A stretch of DNA of 64,000 bases from Streptomyces sp. JH34 (GCF_029428875.1 NZ_JAJSOO010000001.1:5022001-5086000), one strand, 5' to 3'; counted from the stretch's first letter, positions 32,699-42,213 are shown. A program made the numbers and translations. The notes: generated from the sequence alone by a model not told the origin.

Positions 32699-35572
32699 AT
32701 GAGCGAGACGAATTCCGCGGCCGAGGTGGCCGCGCCGCACCGCTACACGGCAGCGATGGCCGCCGACATCGAGGCACGCTGGCAGGACTTCTGGGACGCC
32801 GAGGGGACGTACGAGGCGCCCAACCCGAGCGGTGACCTGGCGGACGGTTCCGGGCTGGCCGCCAAGCCGAAGCGCTTCATCATGGACATGTTCCCGTACC
32901 CCTCGGGCGCCGGTCTGCACGTCGGCCACCCGCTGGGCTACATCGCCACCGACGTCTACGCCCGCCACCAGCGGATGACCGGGCACAACGTCCTGCACAC
33001 CCTGGGCTTCGACGCGTTCGGTCTGCCGGCGGAGCAGTACGCCGTGCAGACGGGCACCCACCCGCGCGCCTCCACCGAGGCCAACATGGAGAACATGAAG
33101 GTCCAGCTGCGCCGGCTGGGCCTGGGCCACGACAAGCGCCGCTCCTTCGCGACCATCGACGCGGAGTACTACAAGTGGACCCAGTGGATCTTCCTGCAGA
33201 TCTTCAACTCCTGGTACGACACCGAGGCCGACAAGGCCCGCCCGATCGCCGACCTGGTCGCCCAGTTCGAGAGCGGTGAGCGCCCGGTACCGGGCGGCGG
33301 CGAGTGGGGCGCGCTGAGCGCCGCCGACCGTGCCGACATCCTGGGGCAGTACCGCCTGGCGTACGCCTCGGACGCGCCCGTCAACTGGGCACCCGGGCTG
33401 GGCACCGTGCTGGCCAACGAGGAAGTGACGGCGGACGGCCGCTCCGAGCGCGGCAACTTCCCGGTCTTCAAGGCCAAGCTGCGCCAGTGGAACATGCGCA
33501 TCACCGCCTACGCCGACCGGCTGCTGAACGACCTGGACGGGCTGGACTGGCCCGAGGCCATCAAGCTGCAGCAGCGCAACTGGATCGGTCGTTCCGAGGG
33601 CGCGCGCGTCGACTTCCCCGTCGACGGTGCGGGAGACATCACCGTCTTCACCACCCGTCAGGACACCCTGTTCGGCGCGACCTACATGGTGCTGGCGCCC
33701 GAACACGAGCTGGTCGAGCGGATCATCCCCGCCGCCTGGCCCGAGGGCACCCACCCGGTGTGGACCGGCGGCCACGCGAACCCGGCCGAGGCCGTCACCG
33801 CGTACCGCAAGCAGGCCGCCGCCAAGTCCGACGTCGAGCGGCAGGCCGAGGCCAAGGACAAGACCGGCGTCTTCACCGGTGCCTACGCGACCAACCCGGT
33901 CAGCGGCGAGAAGGTCCCCGTCTTCATCGCCGACTACGTCCTGATGGGGTACGGCACCGGCGCGATCATGGCCGTACCGGCGCACGACGCGCGCGACTTC
34001 GCCTTCGCGCGCGCCTTCGAGCTGCCGATGCGCTGCGTCGTCGAGCCGTCGGACGACCGCGGTCTGGACACGTCGACGTGGGAGGACGCGTTCGCCTCGT
34101 ACGAGGCGAAGCTGGTCAACTCGACCAACGACGGGATCTCGCTGGACGGCCTGGGTGTCGTCGACGCCAAGGCGAAGATCACGGAGTGGCTGCAGGCGCA
34201 AGGTGTCGGTGAGGGGACCGTCAACTTCCGGCTGCGCGACTGGCTGTTCAGCCGCCAGCGCTACTGGGGCGAGCCCTTCCCCATCGTCTACGACGAGGAG
34301 GGCATCGCCCACCCGCTGCCCGAGTCGATGCTGCCGCTGGAGCTGCCCGAGGTCGAGGACTACTCGCCGCGGACCTTCGACCCGGAGGACGCCGACACCC
34401 AGCCCGAGACCCCGCTGTCCCGGAACGCCGACTGGGTCAACGTCACCCTGGACCTGGGTGACGGCGCTGGTCTGCGAAGTTACCGCCGCGAGACCAACAC
34501 CATGCCGAACTGGGCGGGCTCCTGCTGGTACGAACTGCGCTACCTGGACCCGCACAACGACCAGCGACTGGTCGACCCCGCGATCGAGCAGTACTGGATG
34601 GGGCCCCGCGAAGGACAGCCCACCGGTGGCGTCGACCTGTACGTCGGCGGTGCGGAGCACGCGGTCCTGCACCTGCTGTACGCGCGTTTCTGGTCCAAGG
34701 TGCTGCACGACCTGGGGCACATCTCGTCGGCCGAGCCGTTCCACAAGCTGTACAACCAGGGCATGATCCAGGCCTTCGTCTACCGCGACAGCCGCGGTAT
34801 CGCAGTCCCGGCGGCCGAGGTCGAGGAGCGCGACGGGGCCTACTACCACGCGGGCGAGAAGGTCAGTCGCGTCCTGGGCAAGATGGGCAAGTCCCTGAAG
34901 AACGCCGTCACACCCGACGAGATCTGCGGCGAGTACGGGGCGGACACCCTGCGGCTGTACGAGATGGCCATGGGCCCTCTGGACGTCTCGCGCCCTTGGG
35001 ACACCCGGGCCGTGGTCGGCCAGTTCCGGCTGCTGCAGCGGCTGTGGCGCAATGTCGTCGACGAGGAGACCGGTGAGGTCACCGTCGTGGACACGGAACC
35101 CGGTGAGGACACGCTGCGGGCGCTGCACAAGGCCATCGACGGTGTGGGCCAGGACATGGTGGGGATGCGCTTCAACACCGCCATCGCCAAGATCACCGAG
35201 CTGAACAACCACCTGACGAAGGCGGGCGGTCCGCTGTCGCGTTCGGTCGCCGAGCGGCTGGTGCTGCTGGCGGCGCCCCTGGCGCCGCACGTGGCGGAGG
35301 AGCTGTGGCGCCGACTGGGCCACAGCGAGTCCGTCGTGCACCAGGACTTCCCGGTCGCCGACCCGGCCTACGTCGTGGACGAGACGGTGACCTGCGTGGT
35401 GCAGATCAAGGGCAAGGTCAAAGCACGCCTAGAGGTCTCCCCTTCCATCACGGACGAGGAGCTGGAGACACTGGCCCTGGCCGACGAGAACGTCGTCGCC
35501 GCGCTGGGCGGGGCCGGGATCCGCAAGGTGATCGTGCGGGCGCCGAAGCTGGTCAACATCGTCCCCGCCTGA
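32699..35572 (+). CDS. leuS: Leucyl-tRNA synthetase
   Basis: 957 residues. The class I signatures are FPYPSGAGLHVGHPLGYIAT (HIGH-type) and VLGKMGKSLKNAVTPDEIC (KMSKS-type, with KMGKS). The CP1 editing domain is present (TVFTTRQDTLFGATYMVLAP, GTGAIMAVPAHDARDFAFAR). ATG at 32699 follows GGAGctttGAGG; ATG at 32671 would add nine residues. Expression is probably controlled by the leucine attenuator just upstream. Confidence 0.97.
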   Translation: MSETNSAAEVAAPHRYTAAMAADIEARWQDFWDAEGTYEAPNPSGDLADGSGLAAKPKRFIMDMFPYPSGAGLHVGHPLGYIATDVYARHQRMTGHNVLHTLGFDAFGLPAEQYAVQTGTHPRASTEANMENMKVQLRRLGLGHDKRRSFATIDAEYYKWTQWIFLQIFNSWYDTEADKARPIADLVAQFESGERPVPGGGEWGALSAADRADILGQYRLAYASDAPVNWAPGLGTVLANEEVTADGRSERGNFPVFKAKLRQWNMRITAYADRLLNDLDGLDWPEAIKLQQRNWIGRSEGARVDFPVDGAGDITVFTTRQDTLFGATYMVLAPEHELVERIIPAAWPEGTHPVWTGGHANPAEAVTAYRKQAAAKSDVERQAEAKDKTGVFTGAYATNPVSGEKVPVFIADYVLMGYGTGAIMAVPAHDARDFAFARAFELPMRCVVEPSDDRGLDTSTWEDAFASYEAKLVNSTNDGISLDGLGVVDAKAKITEWLQAQGVGEGTVNFRLRDWLFSRQRYWGEPFPIVYDEEGIAHPLPESMLPLELPEVEDYSPRTFDPEDADTQPETPLSRNADWVNVTLDLGDGAGLRSYRRETNTMPNWAGSCWYELRYLDPHNDQRLVDPAIEQYWMGPREGQPTGGVDLYVGGAEHAVLHLLYARFWSKVLHDLGHISSAEPFHKLYNQGMIQAFVYRDSRGIAVPAAEVEERDGAYYHAGEKVSRVLGKMGKSLKNAVTPDEICGEYGADTLRLYEMAMGPLDVSRPWDTRAVVGQFRLLQRLWRNVVDEETGEVTVVDTEPGEDTLRALHKAIDGVGQDMVGMRFNTAIAKITELNNHLTKAGGPLSRSVAERLVLLAAPLAPHVAEELWRRLGHSESVVHQDFPVADPAYVVDETVTCVVQIKGKVKARLEVSPSITDEELETLALADENVVAALGGAGIRKVIVRAPKLVNIVPA

Positions 35573-35709
35573 CGGCGCCACGACGGTCGGCCGTCGAAGC
35601 GTGACGGCATCGGACAGCCGGTGCCGACACGCACACCTGCCGGGACCGGCCGAGCGTCACGGGCCGCGGGCGGACTGACAGGCCGGCAAGCGTGCCAGGG
35701 CTTTCCCCT

Positions 35710-35752
35710 ACGGGCAGGTTGGGGGTTCCGGTGGAACCCTCGGCCTGCCCGT
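35710..35752 (+). terminator. Terminator after leuS
   Basis: Arms acgggcagg and cctgcccgt with an inner gggttcc/ggaaccc hairpin, then a T-rich end (gttccgttta). Confidence 0.75.
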
Positions 35753-35814
35753 TCCGTTTACGGTAGAAGGGGCGACCGCACGCGGGCAGCCGATTCGACG
35801 ACCTAGGGGCGTTC

Positions 35815-36513
35815 ATGGAAGCCGTGATCCTGATCCTGACGCTGCTGTTCGTGGCGTTCATGGCGCTCGGTGTGTACGCCGGTGTGAAGACGGTGCGCGC
35901 GGCCAAGCGTGGTGTGGACCGGACCATCACGCAGGCGCGCCGCTCGGTGGAGGACACCACGTTGCGGGCCAAGAGCTACGGCCAGCCGGGTGTGCCGGGG
36001 GAGCTCGCCCAGCTGAGGCTCGCACTGCGTACCTCTATGCGGGCCACGCAGGACGCGCTGAACGCCGGGGCGACGGAGGATGCCTCCCTCTCGGAGTCGC
36101 TGGGCCTCTTCCAGCGTCTGAGCGCACACGGACGTGAGCTCGACAACGACCTCAAACGGCTGGAACGCGAGCCGGACCGTGCGACGGTGGCCACACTGCT
36201 GCCGGGCCTCAAGGAGCGCACGGAGCGCATCACGCACGCGGCGGAATCGCTGCGCTGGGCCGCCCGTGACCGGGCAAGGCGGTTCGCCGACGACGATCTG
36301 GCCGCGCTCGGCGCGCAGATCGACCTGGAGGCCGGGGCCCTGCGGCACTGGACGACCGAGGAGCCGGCGACGCCCCGGGATGACGCGGCTGGGCACGACT
36401 GGACCGCATCGGCGGACGAACGGACGCCGCCACCGTCGCTCACCCCTCCGGATCCCCGGCTGCGCACGGGCTATCCGTGGCAGAAGTCCGCCAAGCCCGA
36501 GACGACGAACTGA
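35815..36513 (+). CDS. Membrane-anchored helical protein of unknown function
   Basis: 232 residues. An N-terminal membrane helix (ILILTLLFVAFMALGVYAGV) is followed by a basic stretch and long amphipathic helices (GELAQLRLALRTSMRATQDA, SLGLFQRLSAHGRELDNDLK, TLLPGLKERTERITHAAESL) and a Pro/Thr-rich end PDPRLRTGYPWQKS. Coiled-coil character is likely. No enzymatic motif. ATG at 35815 with GGGG upstream. It lies alone between leuS and a DegV gene. Confidence 0.75.
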   Translation: MEAVILILTLLFVAFMALGVYAGVKTVRAAKRGVDRTITQARRSVEDTTLRAKSYGQPGVPGELAQLRLALRTSMRATQDALNAGATEDASLSESLGLFQRLSAHGRELDNDLKRLEREPDRATVATLLPGLKERTERITHAAESLRWAARDRARRFADDDLAALGAQIDLEAGALRHWTTEEPATPRDDAAGHDWTASADERTPPPSLTPPDPRLRTGYPWQKSAKPETTN

Positions 36514-36680
36514 CGCCGACGGGACTCGGTCCGCGAACCCTCGGCGCGGCGGCGACGAGACGTGTGCGAACGCGTTCCGAACAGCTTGGAAACGTCTGAG
36601 GCAGGTCGCGGGCAGGTGCCGGACGGACCGCAAATGATCAGTAGGCCGGTCCCGGGCTGCCGTGTTCGCGCTCCGGAAGG

Positions 36681-36694
36681 TAACCTCCGGCTCA
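36681..36694 (+). promoter_or_regulatory. Leaderless -10 element of the degV-like gene
   Basis: TAACCT (36681-36686) 7 nt before ATG at 36694. Confidence 0.55.
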
Positions 36695-37539
36695 TGTCCC
36701 GCCATGTCGCGATCGTCACCGATTCAACGGCCTACCTGCCGCCCCAGACGATGGAACGGCACGGCATCACCGCGGTGCCGCTCACCGTCGTCCTGGGCGA
36801 TCAGGCACTGGAGGAAGGCACCGAGATCTCGGCCCGGTCGCTGGCGCTAGCCCTGCAGAAGCGCCGATCCGTGACCACGTCACGGCCCAGCCCGGACGTC
36901 TTCGCCGCCACGTACCGAGCCGTGGCGGAGACGGGGGCCACAGGCATCGTCTCCCTCCACCTGTCCTCAGAACTCTCCGGCACGTACGACGCCGCCGTGC
37001 TCGCGGCGAAGGAGGCGGCCATCCCGGTGCGGGTGGTGGATACCGGCATGGTCGCCATGGCCCTGGGGTTCTGCGCCCTTGCCGCCGCGGAAGCGGGCGA
37101 GGCGGGCGGCGGTCTGGACGAGGCGGTCGCAGCGGCCGACAAGCGGGCGGCCGGCACGTCGGCCTTCTTCTACGTGGACACGCTGGACTACCTGCGCAGA
37201 GGCGGGCGCATCGGCGCCGCGCAGGCGTTGCTGGGATCGGCCCTGGCCGTCAAGCCACTGCTCCGCCTCGAGGACGGCCGCATCGAGATGCTGGAGAAGG
37301 TGCGGACCGCGTCCAAGGCGATCGCACGACTCGAGGAGATCGTCGCCGCGAAGGCCGGCGCGGGTGCCGTGGACATCGCCGTCCACCACCTGGCCGCTCC
37401 GGAGGGCGCCGAGCGGCTGGCGGAACGGCTGCGGGGACGAATTCCTGGGCTCGTCGACCTGCATGTGAGCGAAGTCGGTGCGGTGATCGGGGCGCACACC
37501 GGTCCCGGACTGCTGGGAGTGGTCGTCGCGCCCCGCTGA
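36694..37539 (+). CDS. DegV family fatty-acid-binding protein
   Basis: 281 residues. MSRHVAIVTDSTAYLPPQTM with the DST motif, TSRPSPDVFAATYRAVAETG, IVSLHLSSELSGTYDAAVLA, FYVDTLDYLRRGGRIGAAQA and GAVIGAHTGPGLLGVVV are the family blocks. DegV/FakB proteins hold a fatty acid and, in some bacteria, present it to the kinase FakA. No fakA-like gene is next to it, so the partner is unknown. Confidence 0.92.
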   Translation: MSRHVAIVTDSTAYLPPQTMERHGITAVPLTVVLGDQALEEGTEISARSLALALQKRRSVTTSRPSPDVFAATYRAVAETGATGIVSLHLSSELSGTYDAAVLAAKEAAIPVRVVDTGMVAMALGFCALAAAEAGEAGGGLDEAVAAADKRAAGTSAFFYVDTLDYLRRGGRIGAAQALLGSALAVKPLLRLEDGRIEMLEKVRTASKAIARLEEIVAAKAGAGAVDIAVHHLAAPEGAERLAERLRGRIPGLVDLHVSEVGAVIGAHTGPGLLGVVVAPR

Positions 37540-37641
37540 CCTTCACCTCGTCGGGTGACGCAGTTATCCACAACTCGTGAGTTATCCACCGTAATTGGTG
37601 CGTCCCGACGGATTTTCTCGGATGTGTCTAGCGTCTGAGCC

Positions 37642-39087
37642 ATGACCTTCCGACGACTTTCCCCGCCCGGTCGCACCACCGACCTGCAAGGCCTCGGCGG
37701 TGGCGCCGTGGGCCCGGTCTCGCACCGGCTCCCGGATCTGCCCGCGCATGCGGCCATGGACCCACCCCGGCACGCGATCCTGCACGCGGCCGCGCCTCGG
37801 GCCGCGCACCGTGTGCCCCGGGGAGCAGGTCCGGCGGGGCGAGCCCGATTCAGGCCCGGCGTCCGACCCGCCGGAGCGGCCGGCACCTCGCCGGGCACCG
37901 CGTCCCGGGCCCGGCACGGGCGCCGACGGCGCTCGATGCGTGACCCGGGCGCCGGGGTCGCAGCGGTTTCGCGGCTGCGTGCGGATGCGCTCCTGGGGGC
38001 GGACCGGCCGGTTGCCGCGACAGCGGCTGTGACGACGTCGGGCACCGAGGCTGCTGCGGCGGCGTTGCCGGGTGCCGGGGCAGCGGCTGCGACGAGGGCG
38101 GTGCCGGGTACGGGGGCAGCGGCTGCGACGAGGGCGGTGCCGGGTGTGACGGCAACGGCTGCGACAACTTCCGTGGTGCCCGCGGCTCTGCCGTCGTCCG
38201 ACGAATCCGGACGCATCCGCACGGTGCCGTCCTGGGCAGCTGTCCTGCCGCCGCGCCCGGTACCCGAGGCGAGCCCCACGGCAGCCCCGCCGGTCAGGCC
38301 GGCACTGCCGCTGGGGCCCGGGGTGCCCGACGCATCAGGCACGAGGCGCCGATGGTGGCGAGAAGCGGGCCCCGCGCTGCGCGACCGGTTACCTCTGTGG
38401 GTGCAGGTGCGATGCGGCCTCGAGCCACGCACTCTGGCCGCGTTGGCCGTCGTCCTGATCGGGGCCGCGGTACTCGCGGCGACACACTTCTCGTCGGCCC
38501 GCCCGGAGGCGGTACGCGCTCCCGACCGGGTCACGGAGGCCGCTGCGGTCCGAGCGGGCGGCACGGGGGCTCCGAGCGCACGGATCCCCGGTCCCACGCC
38601 CGGCCCGGACACGGGACCGCGGACCGGCACGGAGTCGGAGCCGCGCGGGCAGATCGTCGTGGATGTGAGCGGGAAGGTGCGACGGCCGGGGATCCAGCAT
38701 CTGCCGTCCGGTTCACGTGTCGCGGACGCCCTGCGCGCGGCGGGAGGCGTCCGTGCGGGGGCCGATCTCACCTCGCTCAACCGAGCACGTGTCCTGACGG
38801 ACGGCGAGCAGGTGGCGGTGGACGTGCCCGGTGCGCTGCCACCCGCCGTCGGAACAGGGACCGGTGGATCCGTGGCGGGACCGGCAGGCCCCGCCACGAC
38901 GGTGAGCCTCGGGACGGCCACCGTCGAGCAGCTCGAAACCCTGCCCGGTGTCGGACCCGTACTCGCGCAGCACATCGTCGACTACCGCACCGAGCACGGG
39001 GGTTATCGCTCCGTCGACGAACTCCGTGAGGTGAACGGCATCGGGGACCGTCGGTTCGCGGATCTCCGACCGCTGGTCAGGCCGTGA
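37642..39087 (+). CDS. comEA: ComEA-like DNA-binding protein with long disordered N-terminus
   Basis: 481 residues. The C-terminal 160 residues are ComEA: an SLBB domain (GQIVVDVSGKVRRPGIQHLP, ADALRAAGGVRAGADLTSLN, DGEQVAVDVPG) and a helix-hairpin-helix pair (VEQLETLPGVGPVLAQHIVD, SVDELREVNGIGDRRFADLR). One membrane helix (LAALAVVLIGAAVLAATHF) sits near 275. The first 260 residues are Pro/Arg/Ala-rich, with three copies of a 12-residue unit (AVPGTGAAAATR) from a 36-bp DNA repeat. ATG at 37642 is 7 nt after TAGCGT, so probably leaderless. It is coupled to comEC (GTGA overlap). DNA uptake is the family role, but competence is not established for streptomycetes. Confidence 0.88.
   Translation: MTFRRLSPPGRTTDLQGLGGGAVGPVSHRLPDLPAHAAMDPPRHAILHAAAPRAAHRVPRGAGPAGRARFRPGVRPAGAAGTSPGTASRARHGRRRRSMRDPGAGVAAVSRLRADALLGADRPVAATAAVTTSGTEAAAAALPGAGAAAATRAVPGTGAAAATRAVPGVTATAATTSVVPAALPSSDESGRIRTVPSWAAVLPPRPVPEASPTAAPPVRPALPLGPGVPDASGTRRRWWREAGPALRDRLPLWVQVRCGLEPRTLAALAVVLIGAAVLAATHFSSARPEAVRAPDRVTEAAAVRAGGTGAPSARIPGPTPGPDTGPRTGTESEPRGQIVVDVSGKVRRPGIQHLPSGSRVADALRAAGGVRAGADLTSLNRARVLTDGEQVAVDVPGALPPAVGTGTGGSVAGPAGPATTVSLGTATVEQLETLPGVGPVLAQHIVDYRTEHGGYRSVDELREVNGIGDRRFADLRPLVRP
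38080..38165 (+). repeat. Tandem 36-bp repeat inside comEA
   Basis: About 2.5 copies of a unit around gggtacgggggcagcggctg + cgacgagggcggtgcc. It keeps the frame and codes AVPGTGAAAATR-like blocks. Confidence 0.75.
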
Positions 39088-41861
39088 GCGGTCCTGATGC
39101 CCGTGCGGATCCGGCGCTGCTCGGCGCCGCCGAACCGCGCCAGGAGACGCCGGCCGATCTGCGGCTGATCCCCCCGGCCCTGGCGGCCTGGGCGGCAGCG
39201 GCATTTGCGCTGGGGGCGCCGGGCAAGTGGGTGGTGGCCGGATCGATCCTCTGCGCGTGCGCCGGCCTGGGTCTCCTCGCCGTATCCGGACTCCTGGCAC
39301 GAACGGCGCCTCGGCACAGGGCGCGCACGCCGGCGCCTCCTGGTTGGGTGGCAGCGAGTCCGGTGGGCGTGGATGCGGCGCCCCCACCGGGTGTGGCCCC
39401 TGCCGTTCGACCGGGCAGGGTGTGTCCGGCGGCACCGGCGCGTCCGGCGGCAGCGGCAACACCGGCGGCAGCAGCAACACCGGAGGCACCGGTGAGACCG
39501 GCGATGCCGGCGATCCCGGCGATCCCGGCGATCCCGGGGGAGCGTACGGCAGGACCGGCGATCCCTTCCGGCGGGCCACCGGGGCCCGCCGGACACCACA
39601 GTCGCAGGGGAACGCGCGTCACGGCGGTCGCCGCCGCCCTGCTCTGCGCTGCGGCGGGGGCGACGGTGGCCGGGCTCCACGGTGCGGATGTCCGCCGCGG
39701 TCCGGTCCCCGCACTCGCGGAGTCGTACGCGCGAGTGGAAGCGGACGTGACCGTCACGTCCGATCCCCAGCAGACCCGTCCGCGTGTGCGGGGCGATCAC
39801 AGCACGCCCGTCTCCCTGCTTCTGGACGCCGAGATCGATCGGCTGACCGCCCCCGACGGCACGGTCACCAGGCTTCGCACCCCCGTCCTGGTCATGGTCG
39901 CCCCGGGACCTGCGGCAGGACGGTGGCAACGGCTGCTGCCGTCGACAGGCCTCCGCCTCAACGGACGGCTGGCACCCCCGCGTCATGAGGGGGAGCGCAT
40001 CGCAGCCGTGCTCGGCACCGACGCGGACGACCTGCCGCAGGTCACCAGGGAGCCCTCCACGCTCCAACGCGTTGCGGGGCGGCTGAGGTCCGGTCTGCGG
40101 GAGGCCACCGACGGGCTCGACGCCGACGCCAGGGCACTCCTGCCGGGGCTGGTGGTCGGCGACACCTCACGGGTTCCGCCGGATCTGCACGACGCCTTCA
40201 AAGCCACCGATCTCACCCACCTGCTCGCCGTGTCGGGTGCCAACCTGTCGATTCTGCTCTTCCTCCTCATCGGCCCGCCGGGCACGGCGCTGCGCAGTGA
40301 ACGCCGAGGCCTGGCACCCCGACTGGGCTTCTCCCTGCGGATGACGGCCCTGACCGGTGGCGGGGTGGCGCTGGCCTTCGTGATCGTCTGCCGTCCCGAG
40401 CCGAGCGTGCTGCGCGCGGCCGCCTGCGGCATGATCACACTGCTCGCGATCGGGACCGGCCGGCGCAGATCGCTGATTCCCGCACTGGCCACGGCCGTTC
40501 TGCTGCTGGTGCTGTACGACCCTTGGCTGGCCCGCAGTTACGGGTTCCTGTTGTCCGTGCTCGCCACCGGAGCGCTGCTGACACTCGCACCGCGATGGAG
40601 CGGCGCTCTGCAGCGGCACGGGGTCCCGGCGCGGCTCGCTGAGGTACTGGCGGCTGCGGGAGCCGCTCAAGCGGTCTGCGCGCCCGTGGTCGTGGTTCTC
40701 GCGTCGAGGGTCGGCCTGGTGGCGATTCCCTGCAACCTACTGGCCGAATTCGCGGTGGCGCCCGCGACGGTACTGGGTTTCGCCGCTCTCGGCGTGGCCC
40801 CCGTCTCCATACCGGTGGCGGAAGCGCTGGCCGAAGTCGCCGGCTGGCCGGTCGGTTGGATCGCGTCCGTGGCGCGCACGGGGGCCGAACTACCCGGGGC
40901 TGAGGTCGCCTGGCCGGGCGGCTGGGGCGGAGCGGCGCTCCTCGCCGTCCTCACGACCCTCTTGGTCCTGTCGGCCCGCCGCATGGCCCGCCACCCCTGG
41001 GTGTGTTCCGCCGCCGCGCTCCTTCTGGTCCTCGCGGTGCTGCGACCGGTGCCGCTCACCCGACTCATGACGGGATGGCCGCCACCCGGCTGGGCCTTCG
41101 CGCTCTGTGACGTGGGCCAAGGTGACGCCATGGTGCTCGCTGCCGGCGACGGCACGGGAGTGGTCGTGGACACCGGCCCTGAACCCCGTCTCGTCGACCG
41201 GTGCCTGCGCGATCTCGGTGTCACCCGTGTGCCCCTCCTCCTGCTGACCCACTTCCACGCCGACCACGTGCGAGGCCTGCCCGGTGTGCTGAAGGGCCGC
41301 GAGGTCGGCACGATCCAGACGACCAGTTTCGAGGAGCCGCCGGAGCAGGCAGCCTTCGTACGGAGGACGGCGGCGGCGGCACATGTGCCGATGACCCGGG
41401 CCGTGCCGGGGGAGCGGCGACGCACGGGCCCCCTGGACTGGCAGGTCCTCTGGCCGGCGGCCGCTGCGCCGGGGGCGGCAGCCGCCTACGTCACCGAGGA
41501 ACCCAATGATTCCAGCGTCTCGCTCCTCGTCCGGTCCGGCGGACTGACCCTGCTGCTCCTCGGCGATCTCGAACCACCGGCTCAGAGAGGAGTGCTGCGC
41601 AGTCACCCGGCTCTGCCGCGGGTCGATGTGCTCAAGGTCGCGCATCACGGCTCCGCGCACCAGGACACCGCGCTCCTTCGCAGCGCACGCCCGAGGTTCG
41701 CGTTGATCAGCTGCGGCACGGACAATCCGTACGGCCACCCGGCGGCCCGTACGGTCGAGACGCTCGAAGCGACAGGAGCGAAGGTGCTGCGCACCGACAT
41801 CCACGGTGCGATCGCGGTGACGGGCGCCGGCCCGGAGCTGCGTGCGGCGGGCCGGTCATGA
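39084..41861 (+). CDS. comEC: ComEC/Rec2-like DNA uptake channel
   Basis: 925 residues. The competence domain spans about 330-620 with multiple membrane helices and the family block HDAFKATDLTHLLAVSGANL. A metallo-beta-lactamase-like domain closes the protein: FALCDVGQGDAMVLAAGDGT, LLLTHFHADHVRGLPGVLKG and VLKVAHHGSAHQDTALLRSA. The first 200 residues include Pro/Ala-rich repeats (PAIPAIPAIPGE). GTG at 39084 overlaps the comEA stop. The DHxxD metal motif is HFHADH, so a nuclease function is possible. The 3' end overlaps a 44-bp tandem duplication. Confidence 0.92.
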   Translation: MSGPDARADPALLGAAEPRQETPADLRLIPPALAAWAAAAFALGAPGKWVVAGSILCACAGLGLLAVSGLLARTAPRHRARTPAPPGWVAASPVGVDAAPPPGVAPAVRPGRVCPAAPARPAAAATPAAAATPEAPVRPAMPAIPAIPAIPGERTAGPAIPSGGPPGPAGHHSRRGTRVTAVAAALLCAAAGATVAGLHGADVRRGPVPALAESYARVEADVTVTSDPQQTRPRVRGDHSTPVSLLLDAEIDRLTAPDGTVTRLRTPVLVMVAPGPAAGRWQRLLPSTGLRLNGRLAPPRHEGERIAAVLGTDADDLPQVTREPSTLQRVAGRLRSGLREATDGLDADARALLPGLVVGDTSRVPPDLHDAFKATDLTHLLAVSGANLSILLFLLIGPPGTALRSERRGLAPRLGFSLRMTALTGGGVALAFVIVCRPEPSVLRAAACGMITLLAIGTGRRRSLIPALATAVLLLVLYDPWLARSYGFLLSVLATGALLTLAPRWSGALQRHGVPARLAEVLAAAGAAQAVCAPVVVVLASRVGLVAIPCNLLAEFAVAPATVLGFAALGVAPVSIPVAEALAEVAGWPVGWIASVARTGAELPGAEVAWPGGWGGAALLAVLTTLLVLSARRMARHPWVCSAAALLLVLAVLRPVPLTRLMTGWPPPGWAFALCDVGQGDAMVLAAGDGTGVVVDTGPEPRLVDRCLRDLGVTRVPLLLLTHFHADHVRGLPGVLKGREVGTIQTTSFEEPPEQAAFVRRTAAAAHVPMTRAVPGERRRTGPLDWQVLWPAAAAPGAAAAYVTEEPNDSSVSLLVRSGGLTLLLLGDLEPPAQRGVLRSHPALPRVDVLKVAHHGSAHQDTALLRSARPRFALISCGTDNPYGHPAARTVETLEATGAKVLRTDIHGAIAVTGAGPELRAAGRS

Positions 41862-41915
41862 GCACGAGGCACGGCCCGGAGCTGCGTGCGGCGGGCCGGT
41901 CATGAGCACGAGGCA
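41829..41915 (+). repeat. 44-bp tandem duplication across the comEC stop codon
   Basis: Two direct copies (41829-41872 and 41873-41915) of ggcccggagctgcgtgcggc + gggccggtcatgagcacgagg. The first contains the comEC stop. A deletion or expansion would not change the protein until beyond the stop. Confidence 0.85.
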
Positions 41916-42037
41916 GGACCGGCACCGTGCCCTCGCTGCCTTGCCGGGCTCGCGCCGCAGCGGCCGGAGGAGGGATGGCCTACGGTCAGGTCCTCCGGTC
42001 GGGCAGGACTCCACCGCCATGCCGGACCCTCGGTCTT

Positions 42038-42213
42038 GCCGGACCCGGCTGTCACGCGGGAGCCGGCGGTCGTCAGCGAGCCAGTGGTCACGTCGGAACC
42101 GACGGTCATCCGGGATCTTGCTGTCACGCGGGATCTTGCTGTCACGCGGGACCTTGCTGTCTTGCGGGACCTTGCTGTCACGCGGGACCCGGCGGTCGTG
42201 CCGGGCCAGGCTG
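42038..42213. repeat. 18-bp minisatellite, about ten units
   Basis: Degenerate units such as cgggatcttgctgtcacg are repeated head to tail; four central ones (about 42112-42183) are nearly identical. Translated in either direction it gives six-residue repeats (plus RDLAVT, minus RSRVTA). It lies between two convergent genes and ends at the stop of the next one. The gap 41862-42213 has no other feature. Confidence 0.85.

Noticed and set aside
31286..35341. 1351-residue open frame antisense to leuS
   Set aside because: A shadow of high third-position GC in leuS; no family motif over most of it. Only its far end reads part of the frameshifted membrane gene.
42038..42213. CRISPR array
   Set aside because: Units are 18 bp and directly abutting with no unique spacers.
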